Source: Legionella genomosp. 1
GTDB taxonomy: Bacteria > Pseudomonadota > Gammaproteobacteria > Legionellales > Legionellaceae
Reading direction: 5' to 3'
Length of the DNA: 29,530 nucleotides
NCBI GenBank assembly: GCA_945865355.1
Contig: CAMBDN010000004.1
Location: 1 to 29,530, forward strand
Below the pieces are notes generated by a model. The model saw nothing but the letters and a program-made list of their open reading frames with translations. It did not search any database and was not told where the DNA came from. The position numbers and the translations under genes were made by a program. Position 1 is the first letter of the stretch, and every line of letters begins with the position of its first letter. Below are positions 1 through 8,047 of the stretch, one piece after another.

Positions 1-219
1 AACTTTCAAGTCAGAGGAAAAACAGCCGTAAAAAATCATCTTTTTGCAGCTATATTTGGATATGTTGAGCTTCAGCGGCTACGAGCAATGGATGTGATAA
101 GTAATTGCTATAAATTACGACGTGATTTATTCAATGAGGTTATTGCCTATTTTATTGGGTCATTCGCTCCAGGCATGGAGCATATGAATTCGAAATTTCA
201 GGCTGTTGTCAATGCGTAA
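1..219 (+). mobile_element. 3' end of a DDE-type transposase gene (partial, IS)
   Basis: Frame 1 is open from the left edge to a TAA at 217-219 and gives 72 residues. They include VRGKTAVKNHLFAAIFGYVE and later YKLRRDLFNEVIAYFIGSF. This pattern (R-x-K-x-A-V-K-N-H, then a long basic/aromatic helix and N-E-V-I) resembles the C-terminal end of IS4-superfamily DDE transposases. I recognise it from memory and the exact IS family is uncertain. The catalytic DDE residues lie outside the window. The stop codon falls inside the truncated membrane-fusion gene read on the other strand, so the IS end must lie within a few bases of position 220. No terminal inverted repeat or target duplication can be judged with only one end visible. 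Confidence 0.6.
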
Positions 220-602
220 CTTCTATGATCATAATCAAAGCGAAATTTTTCATAGCGCTCTTTTTGTTCTTGAACGAGATGTTGTGTTTTCTCAACTTGC
301 TTGGCCAATACTATTAACTGCGCTTTTGCTTCTGCGACATCACTTTTCGCCTTTATATAAGCGAGTTGATAGGGTCTTTTGAAGACCGTAAATAGCGGTT
401 GGCCTGTTTTTACGGTTTCTTCATTCTGAACATAGATATTAGTGATGTACCCTTTTACATTCGCTGCAACGGGTCGTACATTGGCGACGACAAATGCGTT
501 ATTGGTAAATGGAAAGTAATACGAAAAATGGTAGAAAAAGACAAAGGCTAGTACACATAATAAAATGGTGAGGGGGAATTTGTGTTTAATTTTGCTTACC
601 AT
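198..602 (-). pseudogene. HlyD-family membrane fusion protein, C-terminally truncated
   Basis: The surviving product is about 134 residues. It has a basic N-terminus, one membrane segment (about residues 12-32, LTILLCVLAFVFFYHFSYYF), the first lipoyl half-motif (VAANVKGYITNIYVQNEETV) and the start of a long alpha-hairpin with Lys, Gln and Glu repeats. Full-length relatives are roughly 280-350 residues and continue through the second lipoyl half and a beta-barrel, which are missing here. Homology stops where the transposase reading begins, so an IS insertion or an IS-mediated deletion removed the 3' half. ATG at 602 is preferred over TTG at 608. The gene lies 15 bp after the FUSC stop, as the last gene of the efflux operon. 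The product should not be able to bridge the pump to the outer membrane. Confidence 0.75.
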
Positions 603-617
603 AATCAATCGTCCGTG

Positions 618-1634
618 TTACATTTTTTCAATTCTTATGTCATATACGTCATAAATTAATACGATTTGTTTAACTTCCTCATCAAGCAAAACGGCTTTTT
701 TGATCATATTGGTAAGAATCGCTGCCGTTGCTTGTTGGGTTTGCAGGTTTTGTGTGCCGTTGATGATTTTTTTTGCTATCGATGTTGGCTCATTCGGTTG
801 TTGTAACAGTCTACGCTCAATTGCTCTTAAAGCCGATAGTAGTTCGAGGAGCTTTGCACTAATCCATGGGTCGGCTCGAACATCATCTGTTGATAAGAGG
901 GAAAAAAATACACTGCTTAACTGCAAGAGAAGCTTGAATTGTTCGATGGTTGCTTTGCCGTGTGGCACGAAAAACGGGGCCTTTCTTGTTTCCATTTTTG
1001 CTTCACTGAGAAGGCGGTCAAATGAAGGCAGGCTAGCCAAGGTATTATGCTCGTATTGCAAGTGGTCTGCATGAATTGTTAACAGAGGTATTGACGGATT
1101 TAAATAATTTTCTATGACAGTTGATAACTGTGCAATAAGGGTCGATAGGGTTTCAATAATCAAATTTCGCGCATATTGGGGGTAAAAAAAGCGTATCATG
1201 AACATCGAGCCGATAATCCCCAGGATGACATTAAATACACGTAAAATGGCAGAATCGACATCATTATAATTGAGCAACACGATGGTTAGGGTAACAGCAC
1301 CAATTGTACCAATATATGTTTTATCTCCGCCCATGAAAAAATACGTGTAGACAAACAGACCCGGCACCAGCGCGATGGTATTGATCAGGGGATTGTTTGC
1401 GCAAAAATAAATGATAACCATTCCATAAATAGCACTTAACGCCGTTCCAGAAAAACGCAATAAACTTTTGGTATAGACGCCACCGACGGTATTGTATTCA
1501 TACATGACAAACCATATTGTAACCAAACACCATGCGCTTTCGGGTACTTGGTAATACCAAGTGAGCAGAAAAAGAAAAATACAGGTCATGGATAAGCGTA
1601 ATGTTCGGATGGTTTTTTGGCGATCAATCCCCAT
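618..1634 (-). CDS. FUSC-family inner-membrane efflux protein (aromatic-acid exporter type)
   Basis: The 338-residue protein has a hydrophobic N-terminal half with several membrane helices (LRLSMTCIFLFLLTWYYQVP, then PLINTIALVPGLFVYTYFFM, and later helices to about residue 155) and a soluble C-terminal half rich in charged helices. This is the layout of one FUSC repeat; AaeB and fusaric-acid exporters of about 650 residues carry a longer or duplicated form. The start at ATG 1634 is chosen because GGTGG lies just upstream and the reading overlaps the preceding outer-membrane-factor gene by 11 bp, a usual coupling. An in-frame start further upstream would overlap by more than 50 bp. By family it should export small aromatic or amphipathic acids together with its HlyD and outer-membrane partners. 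The HlyD gene is broken, so the system is probably not functional as a tripartite pump. The substrate cannot be read from the sequence. Confidence 0.8.
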   Translation of the reverse strand: MGIDRQKTIRTLRLSMTCIFLFLLTWYYQVPESAWCLVTIWFVMYEYNTVGGVYTKSLLRFSGTALSAIYGMVIIYFCANNPLINTIALVPGLFVYTYFFMGGDKTYIGTIGAVTLTIVLLNYNDVDSAILRVFNVILGIIGSMFMIRFFYPQYARNLIIETLSTLIAQLSTVIENYLNPSIPLLTIHADHLQYEHNTLASLPSFDRLLSEAKMETRKAPFFVPHGKATIEQFKLLLQLSSVFFSLLSTDDVRADPWISAKLLELLSALRAIERRLLQQPNEPTSIAKKIINGTQNLQTQQATAAILTNMIKKAVLLDEEVKQIVLIYDVYDIRIEKM

Positions 1635-2970
1635 GATATCCACCCGCAAGGTTTTGATATAAATTGACAATGGCAATCATTTTTTCTAGTTTGTTTTGGT
1701 TTATCATTAATTCGAATTGATCCATTTCGATTTTACATTTGATCAACTCAATTTTGTCATCCAGTCCATGACGATAGCGAAGCTCTGCCAGATGGCAACG
1801 TCGCTTTTCATCGTTCAAGGCCGAGGTATTGATATTTAGCTGATTACTGTAGGCCGAATATGCCGATAAATCATTGGCCACATCGCGTAACGCTTCCTTG
1901 ACGGTAACAATATATTGAATATAAATTGCTTTATATCGAGCTTTACTAGCACTTATCTGTGCAAAGATAGGTAAATCAATCACCGGCGTATTGATGTACG
2001 CCTCCCCTAATCGAATGGGGCCTTTGATGGATGATCCTGCTCCCAAATAGGCTCCTAATGTGACGGTCGGTAATAAATTGGCTGTTACAGAGCCAACGTC
2101 TGCATTAGCGGCTTTTAATAAAGCCTCGGCCTTAAGAACGTCTGGCCTGTAACTCAATACGCTGGTTGGTAAGTTACCAGGAATCACTCCATTACTATTG
2201 AGGTGTTTAAAGGATGTTTTTACCTCGAGAAAACCGGGGTTCTCATTGAATAAAAAATGGAGGGCGTTGTTACTGACCATGATGTTATGTTGGGTGATTT
2301 CAATTTGCGCTTGAATTTGCTTCATTTGACGACCTATGCGGTCAATATTATCTTGCGAGGTTAAGCCTGCGTTGTATTGACTTTGGGCAAGGTGTAAATA
2401 GTCTCGGTAATCTTTAAGCAGTTGGTTGTAAAGTTTAAGGGCTTCCTTTTGTGCTATCAGTGTAAAAAAACCAGCCGCTGTTTGTGCAATAACCACGAGC
2501 CTTACGCAGTCTTTTGCATAAATGCTTGCCTCATAAATCGCTTGTGCACTTTTTTGCTGTTTGTAGAGCTGAAGTATATTAACGACAAAAAGAGGATAAG
2601 CGATGAACACATTGCCTGGATTTCCCAAAATAGGAAATTGACTGTAGCCAGCAAGGGCGGTGAGGTTGGGCAGCCAATTGAGCTTAACTTCATCTAACTG
2701 ACTTCGGGCATATTCAATATTGGCAACGGCAATTTTCGGTTCATTGTTCTGTAGCAGTGCTTTTTGAATAAATGTATTTAATTCAAGACTACCAAATTGT
2801 TTCCACCAACGAAGATCAGGTAAATTGGCTGGCGCATCGGTTTTAACGGGGGTCTGATGAGGCCATTGTGGCGGTATATTGAGACTAGGTTTAGTGTATG
2901 TCGGCCCGAATAAAAAGCAGCCGTTGCTCAGAAGAACACATAATAATACAAGCCATCGCTTTTTGAACAA
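1624..2970 (-). CDS. Outer-membrane efflux lipoprotein, NodT/OprM (TolC-like) family
   Basis: The 448-residue protein has a lipoprotein signal peptide, MFKKRWLVLLCVLLSNGC, with the lipobox ending at Cys18. It is followed by FGPTYTKPSLNIPPQW, a typical NodT-family N-terminus (P-x-Y-x-x-P). Two outer-membrane-efflux domains follow; the second opens near SYRPDVLKAEALLKAANADV (R-P-D-V-x-x-A-E), a strong family signature. It is expected to form a trimeric outer-membrane channel and periplasmic tunnel. The start is TTG at 2970, with GAGGG six bases upstream. It is the first gene of the three-gene efflux operon and overlaps the FUSC gene by 11 bp. NodT-FUSC-HlyD sets of this kind are known for fusaric and other aromatic acids. 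Confidence 0.88.
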   Translation of the reverse strand: MFKKRWLVLLCVLLSNGCFLFGPTYTKPSLNIPPQWPHQTPVKTDAPANLPDLRWWKQFGSLELNTFIQKALLQNNEPKIAVANIEYARSQLDEVKLNWLPNLTALAGYSQFPILGNPGNVFIAYPLFVVNILQLYKQQKSAQAIYEASIYAKDCVRLVVIAQTAAGFFTLIAQKEALKLYNQLLKDYRDYLHLAQSQYNAGLTSQDNIDRIGRQMKQIQAQIEITQHNIMVSNNALHFLFNENPGFLEVKTSFKHLNSNGVIPGNLPTSVLSYRPDVLKAEALLKAANADVGSVTANLLPTVTLGAYLGAGSSIKGPIRLGEAYINTPVIDLPIFAQISASKARYKAIYIQYIVTVKEALRDVANDLSAYSAYSNQLNINTSALNDEKRRCHLAELRYRHGLDDKIELIKCKIEMDQFELMINQNKLEKMIAIVNLYQNLAGGYHGD

Positions 2971-2979
2971 CGAAAACCC

Positions 2980-3075
2980 TCAATTGAATACATTAGTCAA
3001 TGATACTGCTCTTGCCGCACTTAAGTTGTCAAGCGTGGCGCCGTGTTTTATTGCCTCAGCAGCCATCTTATGCAT
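2980..3075 (-). CDS. Possible 31-residue ORF between the SDR and efflux genes
   Basis: An ATG lies one base after the stop of the upstream short-chain reductase and reads 31 codons. The product starts MHKMAAEAIKHGATLDNLSA. It ends at a TGA immediately before the GAGGG ribosome site of the outer-membrane-factor gene. The fit between the two neighbours is tight, and the composition (Ala-rich, amphipathic) is protein-like. No good ribosome site of its own is visible and I recognise no family. It could be a leader peptide, a remnant of a lost gene, or chance. Confidence 0.22.
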   Translation of the reverse strand: MHKMAAEAIKHGATLDNLSAARAVSLTNVFN

Positions 3076-3076
3076 A

Positions 3077-3832
3077 CTAGCTTACCAATCCCCGTCCTCC
3101 GTCGACAGCTAGCGTTTGCCCGGTGATAAAAGGGTTATCAGCGATGGACAATACTGCTTGGGCAATATATGCAGGATCGCCATGCTGCTTTAAGGGTGTT
3201 TTTGCAATGATATTCTGTTGCAACGCCTCACTGAGCGCGTTGTCATGCTCAGGCCAAGCAATGGCACCAGGGGCGATGGCATTAACGCGTACGGCAGGCG
3301 CGAACTCGCGAGCTAATGATTTGGTTTGCATGGTTAATGTGGCTTTTGATTGGCAATAGGCCGAATAGCCTTTGAGCGGGCGCTCTGCATGAATATCCGT
3401 GATGTTAATGATGGAGCCGTGTTGTGCTGCAAGATGGGGGTAGGCCAAATGGCTTAACCAAAAAGGTGCTTTTACATTGATGGTGAATAGAGTATCCCAA
3501 TGGGCATCATCGAGGGCATCGTGAGGGGTGCTTACGAAGACAGAGGCATTGTTGACCAACAGATCAAGTTGTCCTGCCCATTTTATGCTCTCATTAATTA
3601 TCGTGTTTGCACTTTTTTTTATTGCTAAATCAGCAACGATGACCAACGCGCTATCAGGTCGGTGCCGGTTCATGTCATTTGCTAGTGCGTGGGCTGCGGA
3701 ATGGGAGTGATGACAGTGAATGATGACCCGAAATCCCGCGTGATGTAAATATTGGGCAATTGCCGCACCAATACGTCGGCCGGATCCTGTAATGATAGCG
3801 ACTCGTGCCGCTTGTGTGTTTGCTTGATTCAA
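3077..3832 (-). CDS. SDR-family pteridine reductase (FolM/PTR1-like)
   Basis: The 251-residue short-chain dehydrogenase has the NADP-binding motif TGSGRRIG near residue 15, which fits the T-G-x-x-x-R-x-G form of pteridine reductases rather than the usual T-G-x-x-x-G-x-G. It also has LLVNNAS, a catalytic Y-x-x-x-K in GYSAYCQSKAT, and a C-terminal TGQTLAVDGGRGL. By family it reduces dihydro- to tetrahydropterins or dihydrofolate with NADPH. The start is TTG at 3832, with GAGG eight bases upstream; earlier in-frame starts would run into the divergent methyltransferase gene. The divergent neighbours are a MidA-like methyltransferase and a PTPS-family enzyme, which supports a pterin or folate role. 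The symbol folM is plausible but is not assigned. Confidence 0.82.
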   Translation of the reverse strand: MNQANTQAARVAIITGSGRRIGAAIAQYLHHAGFRVIIHCHHSHSAAHALANDMNRHRPDSALVIVADLAIKKSANTIINESIKWAGQLDLLVNNASVFVSTPHDALDDAHWDTLFTINVKAPFWLSHLAYPHLAAQHGSIINITDIHAERPLKGYSAYCQSKATLTMQTKSLAREFAPAVRVNAIAPGAIAWPEHDNALSEALQQNIIAKTPLKQHGDPAYIAQAVLSIADNPFITGQTLAVDGGRGLVS

Positions 3833-3866
3833 GGTATGGTCCTCATTTTTCAATGATCGGTTGATT

Positions 3867-4979
3867 ATGAACCTATTTGACTCTATCTGCATCCAATTGC
3901 GCCAACAAGGGGCCATCACCTTCGCCGACTTTATGCAGCAAGCGTTATACACGCCAAACCTTGGTTATTATAGTGCAGGCTCACAAAAGTTTGGTGTGGG
4001 TGGGGATTTTATTACGGCACCTGAGTTAACCCCTTTGTTTGCACAGACTTTAGCCCATCAATGCCTGCAATTATTGCCGGTGTTAGATCAGCCAATTTTA
4101 TTTGAGTTTGGCGCAGGTTCGGGACAGCTATGTGTTGATATATTAGCACACTTAGAACGCCTAGATGGGCTGCCTGATGAATACCATATTTTAGAAGTGA
4201 GCGGTCATTTACAGTCTCGACAACGGGAATTGATAATGACCAAGATTCCTCATTTGGCGCATCGAGTGAAGTGGCTATCTCAATGGCCAGCAAAGCCTTT
4301 TAACGGCGTGGTGATTGCAAATGAAGTGCTGGATGCGATGCCCGTGCATCGATTTTTACAAGCTAAAGACGGACTGTTTGAAAGTTATATCATCCTAGAT
4401 GAGCAGGGAAAGTTACAAGAGCAATTTAAACCCTGCGTTAACCCGCGTTTAACCGAGCATGTTCAGGCTGTATTACCCAGAGAAATCTATCCTTATCAAT
4501 CTGAAGCTAACTTATTTATCGATGATTGGTTTCGTCAATGCCATGACATGTTAGAGCAAGGCGCTCTCTTTATTATCGATTATGGGTTCCCTAGGCATGA
4601 GTATTACCACCCTGAGCGTCATGCGGGCACGCTGATGTGTCATTACCGCCATCTTGCCCATACCGATCCCCTGCTGCATCTTGGCGAGCAAGATATCACG
4701 GCCCACGTTGATTTTACTCATGTGGCGGAAGCTGCTTTTGCCGCGGGCTTTCATGTTGCAGGTTATACTAATCAAGCCTCTTTTTTGCTGGCCAATGGTT
4801 TGTTAAGCTTGTTATCAGCCGTGGACAATGAGCATGACCGAATCAATAGTCAGCAAGCGGTAAAACAACTACTTCAGCCGAATGAAATGGGGGAGCTGTT
4901 TAAAGTGATTGCACTAACTAAAAATATTGAATTGTCATTGAGCGGGTTTCAACTGCACGATAAGCGAGCGAGTTTATAA
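3867..4979 (+). CDS. MidA/NDUFAF7-family SAM-dependent methyltransferase
   Basis: The 370-residue protein carries the COG1565 (DUF185) landmarks in order: NLGYYSAGSQKFGVGGDFIT (about 31-50), a SAM-binding glycine loop LFEFGAGSGQL (about 78-88), YHILEVSG, then VVIANEVLDAMPVHRF. The length matches the family. Eukaryotic members methylate an arginine of a complex I subunit; the bacterial substrate is not established. The preferred start is ATG 3867; TTG 3861 is also in frame. It is divergent from the pteridine reductase with only 34 bp between start codons, so the promoters must overlap the coding ends. The stop is one base before the PTPS-family gene, which suggests co-transcription and translational coupling. 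Confidence 0.85.
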   Translation: MNLFDSICIQLRQQGAITFADFMQQALYTPNLGYYSAGSQKFGVGGDFITAPELTPLFAQTLAHQCLQLLPVLDQPILFEFGAGSGQLCVDILAHLERLDGLPDEYHILEVSGHLQSRQRELIMTKIPHLAHRVKWLSQWPAKPFNGVVIANEVLDAMPVHRFLQAKDGLFESYIILDEQGKLQEQFKPCVNPRLTEHVQAVLPREIYPYQSEANLFIDDWFRQCHDMLEQGALFIIDYGFPRHEYYHPERHAGTLMCHYRHLAHTDPLLHLGEQDITAHVDFTHVAEAAFAAGFHVAGYTNQASFLLANGLLSLLSAVDNEHDRINSQQAVKQLLQPNEMGELFKVIALTKNIELSLSGFQLHDKRASL

Positions 4980-4980
4980 G

Positions 4981-5472
4981 ATGAAAAGATACTTAACCAC
5001 GGTGGAACTGCAAAAAGAATCAATGAAATTTTCCGCAGGCCATACCACGATTTTTTCAGCAACTGATCGGGAGCCATTGCATGGCCATATGTACGGCGTT
5101 TATCTGGCATTAACCACCTGGGTGGAAGAGAATGGTATGACCTTTGATTACCGTTATTATAAAGAACGGATACATCTCTTGTGTAAGCAATTGAATCAAA
5201 CGTTTTTGATGCCGCAATATTCGCCATTCTTAGAATATGGTGAGGATGAAGACTATTATTACTTCACCTTCAATCACAAAAAAATACCTTTTCTAAAAGA
5301 AGATGTGACGCTGATGCCGCTTACTAATATTACGGTAGAAGAGCTTTCCCGTTGGTTCGTTAATGAATTAATTAAAGATGACAACGAATTAAAACGGCAC
5401 CGTATTGAACGCGTGGTCGTTAAAGTGTTTTCAGCGCCGGGCCAATCTGCAAGTCACACATGGCCCAGCTAA
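4981..5472 (+). CDS. 6-pyruvoyl/6-carboxy-tetrahydropterin synthase family protein, atypical active site
   Basis: The 163-residue product keeps the zinc triad of the family: His21 in FSAGHTT and His34/His36 in LHGHMYGV. It also has the central NITVEELSRWF helix and a C-terminal VVVKVFSAPGQSAS strand. The catalytic Cys that QueD has four residues before HGH is absent; here the sequence is DREPLHGH, with Arg30 and Glu31. The only Cys is residue 68. The pterin-anchoring Glu of the V-x-E-T-P motif reads Ser (KVFSAPGQ). It is therefore unlikely to be standard QueD. A dihydroneopterin-triphosphate-cleaving role, as in Glu-type PTPS-III enzymes that bypass FolB, is possible but not shown. It starts one base after the methyltransferase stop and overlaps priA by 13 bp. 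Confidence 0.72.
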   Translation: MKRYLTTVELQKESMKFSAGHTTIFSATDREPLHGHMYGVYLALTTWVEENGMTFDYRYYKERIHLLCKQLNQTFLMPQYSPFLEYGEDEDYYYFTFNHKKIPFLKEDVTLMPLTNITVEELSRWFVNELIKDDNELKRHRIERVVVKVFSAPGQSASHTWPS

Positions 5473-7640
5473 TTTTTAAAATTTGTATACCCCACACCCA
5501 TCGAGATTTTTTTGATTATTCTGCCGAGGTCGTTGAACCATGCATTGGTGCCCGTGTTTGGGTGTCCTTTCGCAAGCAGACCCGGATGGGGGTGGTTGTT
5601 GGTAAGGAACTGAGAGAAAATATCCAAGCTAATATCAAATCAATTGCAACAGTGATTGACGATAAGCCATTGCTTACTGGTGAGCTGTTGGTGTTATGTC
5701 AATGGCTCTGCCGTTATTACCAGTCACCTTTATCTGAGGTTATTCCACTGGCATTGCCGAAGAAATACCGCAGTGGCGACGCGTTCCGGTTGCCCACTTG
5801 TGATTACTACCATTTAGCGATGGATGTGGAGCAAGCCCTCCTTCAGGTGTCGAGCCGCGCGCCTCGGCAATCGCAATTGATCCATTTTTTTGCGAGCCAT
5901 TCAGCGGCCGTTTCAAAAAAAACACTGCTACAAGGCGGTTTTACAACAGCACAATTGCATGCCTTGGTGGCGAGAAATATTCTCGCTCTTCACACGGAAA
6001 GAGAGCGGCCTTTGCCACCTGGTATTCAACAAAAAGCGCCATTGTCGTTGAATCCTGAGCAAGCCGTTGCGGTGCGAACCATCCGTGAGCATTTGCAATC
6101 TTATCGCTGCTTTTTATTGCAAGGAGTCACAGGTAGTGGAAAGACAGAAGTCTACTTACAGGTGATAGCCAGCGTTCTGGCCGCTGGGCGTCAGGTGCTG
6201 GTCTTGGTCCCTGAAATTGGTCTGACCCCCCAACTATTGACACGCTTTCGTGAGCGATTTAATGAACCCATGGCGGTTATTCATTCCAACTTGAATGATA
6301 CAGAGCGTCAACTGGCTTGGCTTTGGGCAAAAGAAGAAGAGGTTAAGTTAGTCATTGGTACCCGTGCTGCTATCTTTACGCCTATGCCGGCATTGGGCTT
6401 AATTATTATTGATGAAGAACATGATACCTCATTAAAGCAAATGGATGGCGTGCGCTATTCGGCGCGCGATACGGCATTAATGAGGGCTCATCTGCGTGAT
6501 ATCCCGATCATTCTGGGTTCGGCAACACCGAGTCTGGAAAGTTTATACAATTGCACCTTGAATAAATACACCTTGCTACGTTTGCGCCAGAAGGCATTGA
6601 ACAGCAAGGCGCTGCATTATCAAATTCTTGATATTCGCAACCAAGCGTTGCAGCATGGTTTGGCCAGTACCTCATTGAATATGATCAAGGAACATTTAGA
6701 GCAGCAAAATCAGGTTTTGGTTTTTATTAATCGCCGCGGCTTTGCGCCGGTGCTGCTCTGTCATCAATGCGGATGGATGGCTGATTGCCGCGCGTGTGAT
6801 GCGCATTTAACCATACACCGTGGACAGGGTCGATTAATTTGTCATCATTGCGGTTTAACGCAACTAGTACCCGTGGCGTGTCAACAATGTCAGAGTCGAG
6901 AGCTGGTGCCTGTTGGCGCGGGGACGCAGCGGGTGCATGAGTTTTTAAGTACGGAATTTCCCTCAACAACAATATTACGTATTGACCGCGATGAGGTCCG
7001 TAAAAAGAAAGCGCTTGATGCGAGTTTGGCTCTTATCAATGATGGTAATGCCCGATTGATTGTGGGCACGCAAATGTTGGCTAAAGGGCACCACTTTCCC
7101 CGACTGACGTTAGTGGTTGTCATCGATACGGATAATGGTTTTTACAATCAGGACTTTCGTGCATTGGAACGACTCGGTCAGTTATTAACCCAAGTTGCTG
7201 GCCGCGCCGGGCGTGCTGAGTTTCCAGGGCAAGTGATCATTCAAACGCATTTGCCACAGCACCCCTTGTTGAATTTATTGATCCAGCAAGGTTATGACGC
7301 GTTTGCGCAATCGTTGCTGACCACGCGGCAACAAGCACAGCTACCGCCTTATCATTTTCTTACGGTGATTCGTGCACAAGGCAAGAGCCAAGCCAAGCTA
7401 TTACAGTTCCTGCATGCGATAAAAGAACAATTACATCGCTATGACATGAGTGCATTAGGCCCAGCGCCTGCCCCCCTTGCTCGCAGAGCGGGTCTTCATC
7501 GCATGCAACTGTTAGTGAAATCGCCATCGCGTAAAAAATTGAGTGTTGCATTGACCCAGATCCGCGAGTGGTTGACAATCAGTAAGATAACAAATGGGAT
7601 ACGCTGGAGCATCGATGTTGATCCGATGGATTTATCATGA
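5460..7640 (+). CDS. priA: Primosomal protein N' (PriA helicase)
   Basis: The 726-residue protein has the full PriA order. It begins with an N-terminal DNA 3'-end-binding region (FDYSAEV and RVWVSFRKQTRMGVVVG). Walker A is GVTGSGKT at about 222-229, followed by a DEEH box (IIIDEEHD) and GSATPSLES. A zinc domain with four Cys-x-x-Cys pairs follows (CHQCGWMADCRAC, CHHCG, CQQCQ), then helicase motifs VGTQMLAKGHHFP and QVAGRAGR. PriA restarts replication at stalled forks by reloading DnaB. Length and motifs are normal for the family. The start overlaps the preceding PTPS-family gene by 13 bp, and the stop overlaps the thioesterase start in an ATGA. Confidence 0.97.
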   Translation: MAQLIFKICIPHTHRDFFDYSAEVVEPCIGARVWVSFRKQTRMGVVVGKELRENIQANIKSIATVIDDKPLLTGELLVLCQWLCRYYQSPLSEVIPLALPKKYRSGDAFRLPTCDYYHLAMDVEQALLQVSSRAPRQSQLIHFFASHSAAVSKKTLLQGGFTTAQLHALVARNILALHTERERPLPPGIQQKAPLSLNPEQAVAVRTIREHLQSYRCFLLQGVTGSGKTEVYLQVIASVLAAGRQVLVLVPEIGLTPQLLTRFRERFNEPMAVIHSNLNDTERQLAWLWAKEEEVKLVIGTRAAIFTPMPALGLIIIDEEHDTSLKQMDGVRYSARDTALMRAHLRDIPIILGSATPSLESLYNCTLNKYTLLRLRQKALNSKALHYQILDIRNQALQHGLASTSLNMIKEHLEQQNQVLVFINRRGFAPVLLCHQCGWMADCRACDAHLTIHRGQGRLICHHCGLTQLVPVACQQCQSRELVPVGAGTQRVHEFLSTEFPSTTILRIDRDEVRKKKALDASLALINDGNARLIVGTQMLAKGHHFPRLTLVVVIDTDNGFYNQDFRALERLGQLLTQVAGRAGRAEFPGQVIIQTHLPQHPLLNLLIQQGYDAFAQSLLTTRQQAQLPPYHFLTVIRAQGKSQAKLLQFLHAIKEQLHRYDMSALGPAPAPLARRAGLHRMQLLVKSPSRKKLSVALTQIREWLTISKITNGIRWSIDVDPMDLS

Positions 7641-8029
7641 CTGACAACAGAATTTTTGTTCATGAAAAAGTAGTCAATGTTGAGTGGGGAGACATGGACG
7701 CCCTAGGGCATGTGAACAATGCTTGTTATTTCAATTATTTTCAGCAGGCCCGCATTGAATGGTTAGAGAGCCTGAAATTGGATATGCGGCAAAATACCGG
7801 CCCCGTTGTGATTCATGTTGCCTGCACCTTTTTAAAGCCCGTGGTGTACCCTGCTGCTTTGAGCCTACACAGTCATTTGCATAGTTTGGGGCGTTCAAGT
7901 ATTGTGATAGATCACGATCTTTATCAGGGTGAGCAATTAATGGCGCAGGGCGTGTCCAAGATCGTTTGGGTTGATTACACGGCAAATAAATCCATATCGC
8001 TTCCCCTGGAGATCCAGAAATTATTTTAG
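7637..8029 (+). CDS. Hotdog-fold acyl-CoA thioesterase (4HBT/YbgC-FadM type)
   Basis: The 130-residue protein has the 4-hydroxybenzoyl-CoA-thioesterase signature near its N-terminus: VEWGDMDALGHVNNACYF, with the general Asp in W-G-D-M-D and the H-V-N-N motif, followed by FQQARIEWL. It is a single hotdog domain of normal length. The family hydrolyses acyl-CoA thioesters; the substrate cannot be told from sequence. The start codon overlaps the priA stop by four bases, so it is translated from the same message. The next 18 bases hold a strong ribosome site (AAGGAG) belonging to the kaiB relic. Confidence 0.85.
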   Translation: MTDNRIFVHEKVVNVEWGDMDALGHVNNACYFNYFQQARIEWLESLKLDMRQNTGPVVIHVACTFLKPVVYPAALSLHSHLHSLGRSSIVIDHDLYQGEQLMAQGVSKIVWVDYTANKSISLPLEIQKLF

Positions 8030-8047
8030 ACACAAGGAGTGTGCTAT

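Noticed and set aside
700..1074. Open frame of 124 codons on the plus strand opposite the FUSC gene
   Set aside because: It lies wholly within a well-supported membrane gene on the other strand, with Cys/Arg/Ser-rich, unlikely composition.
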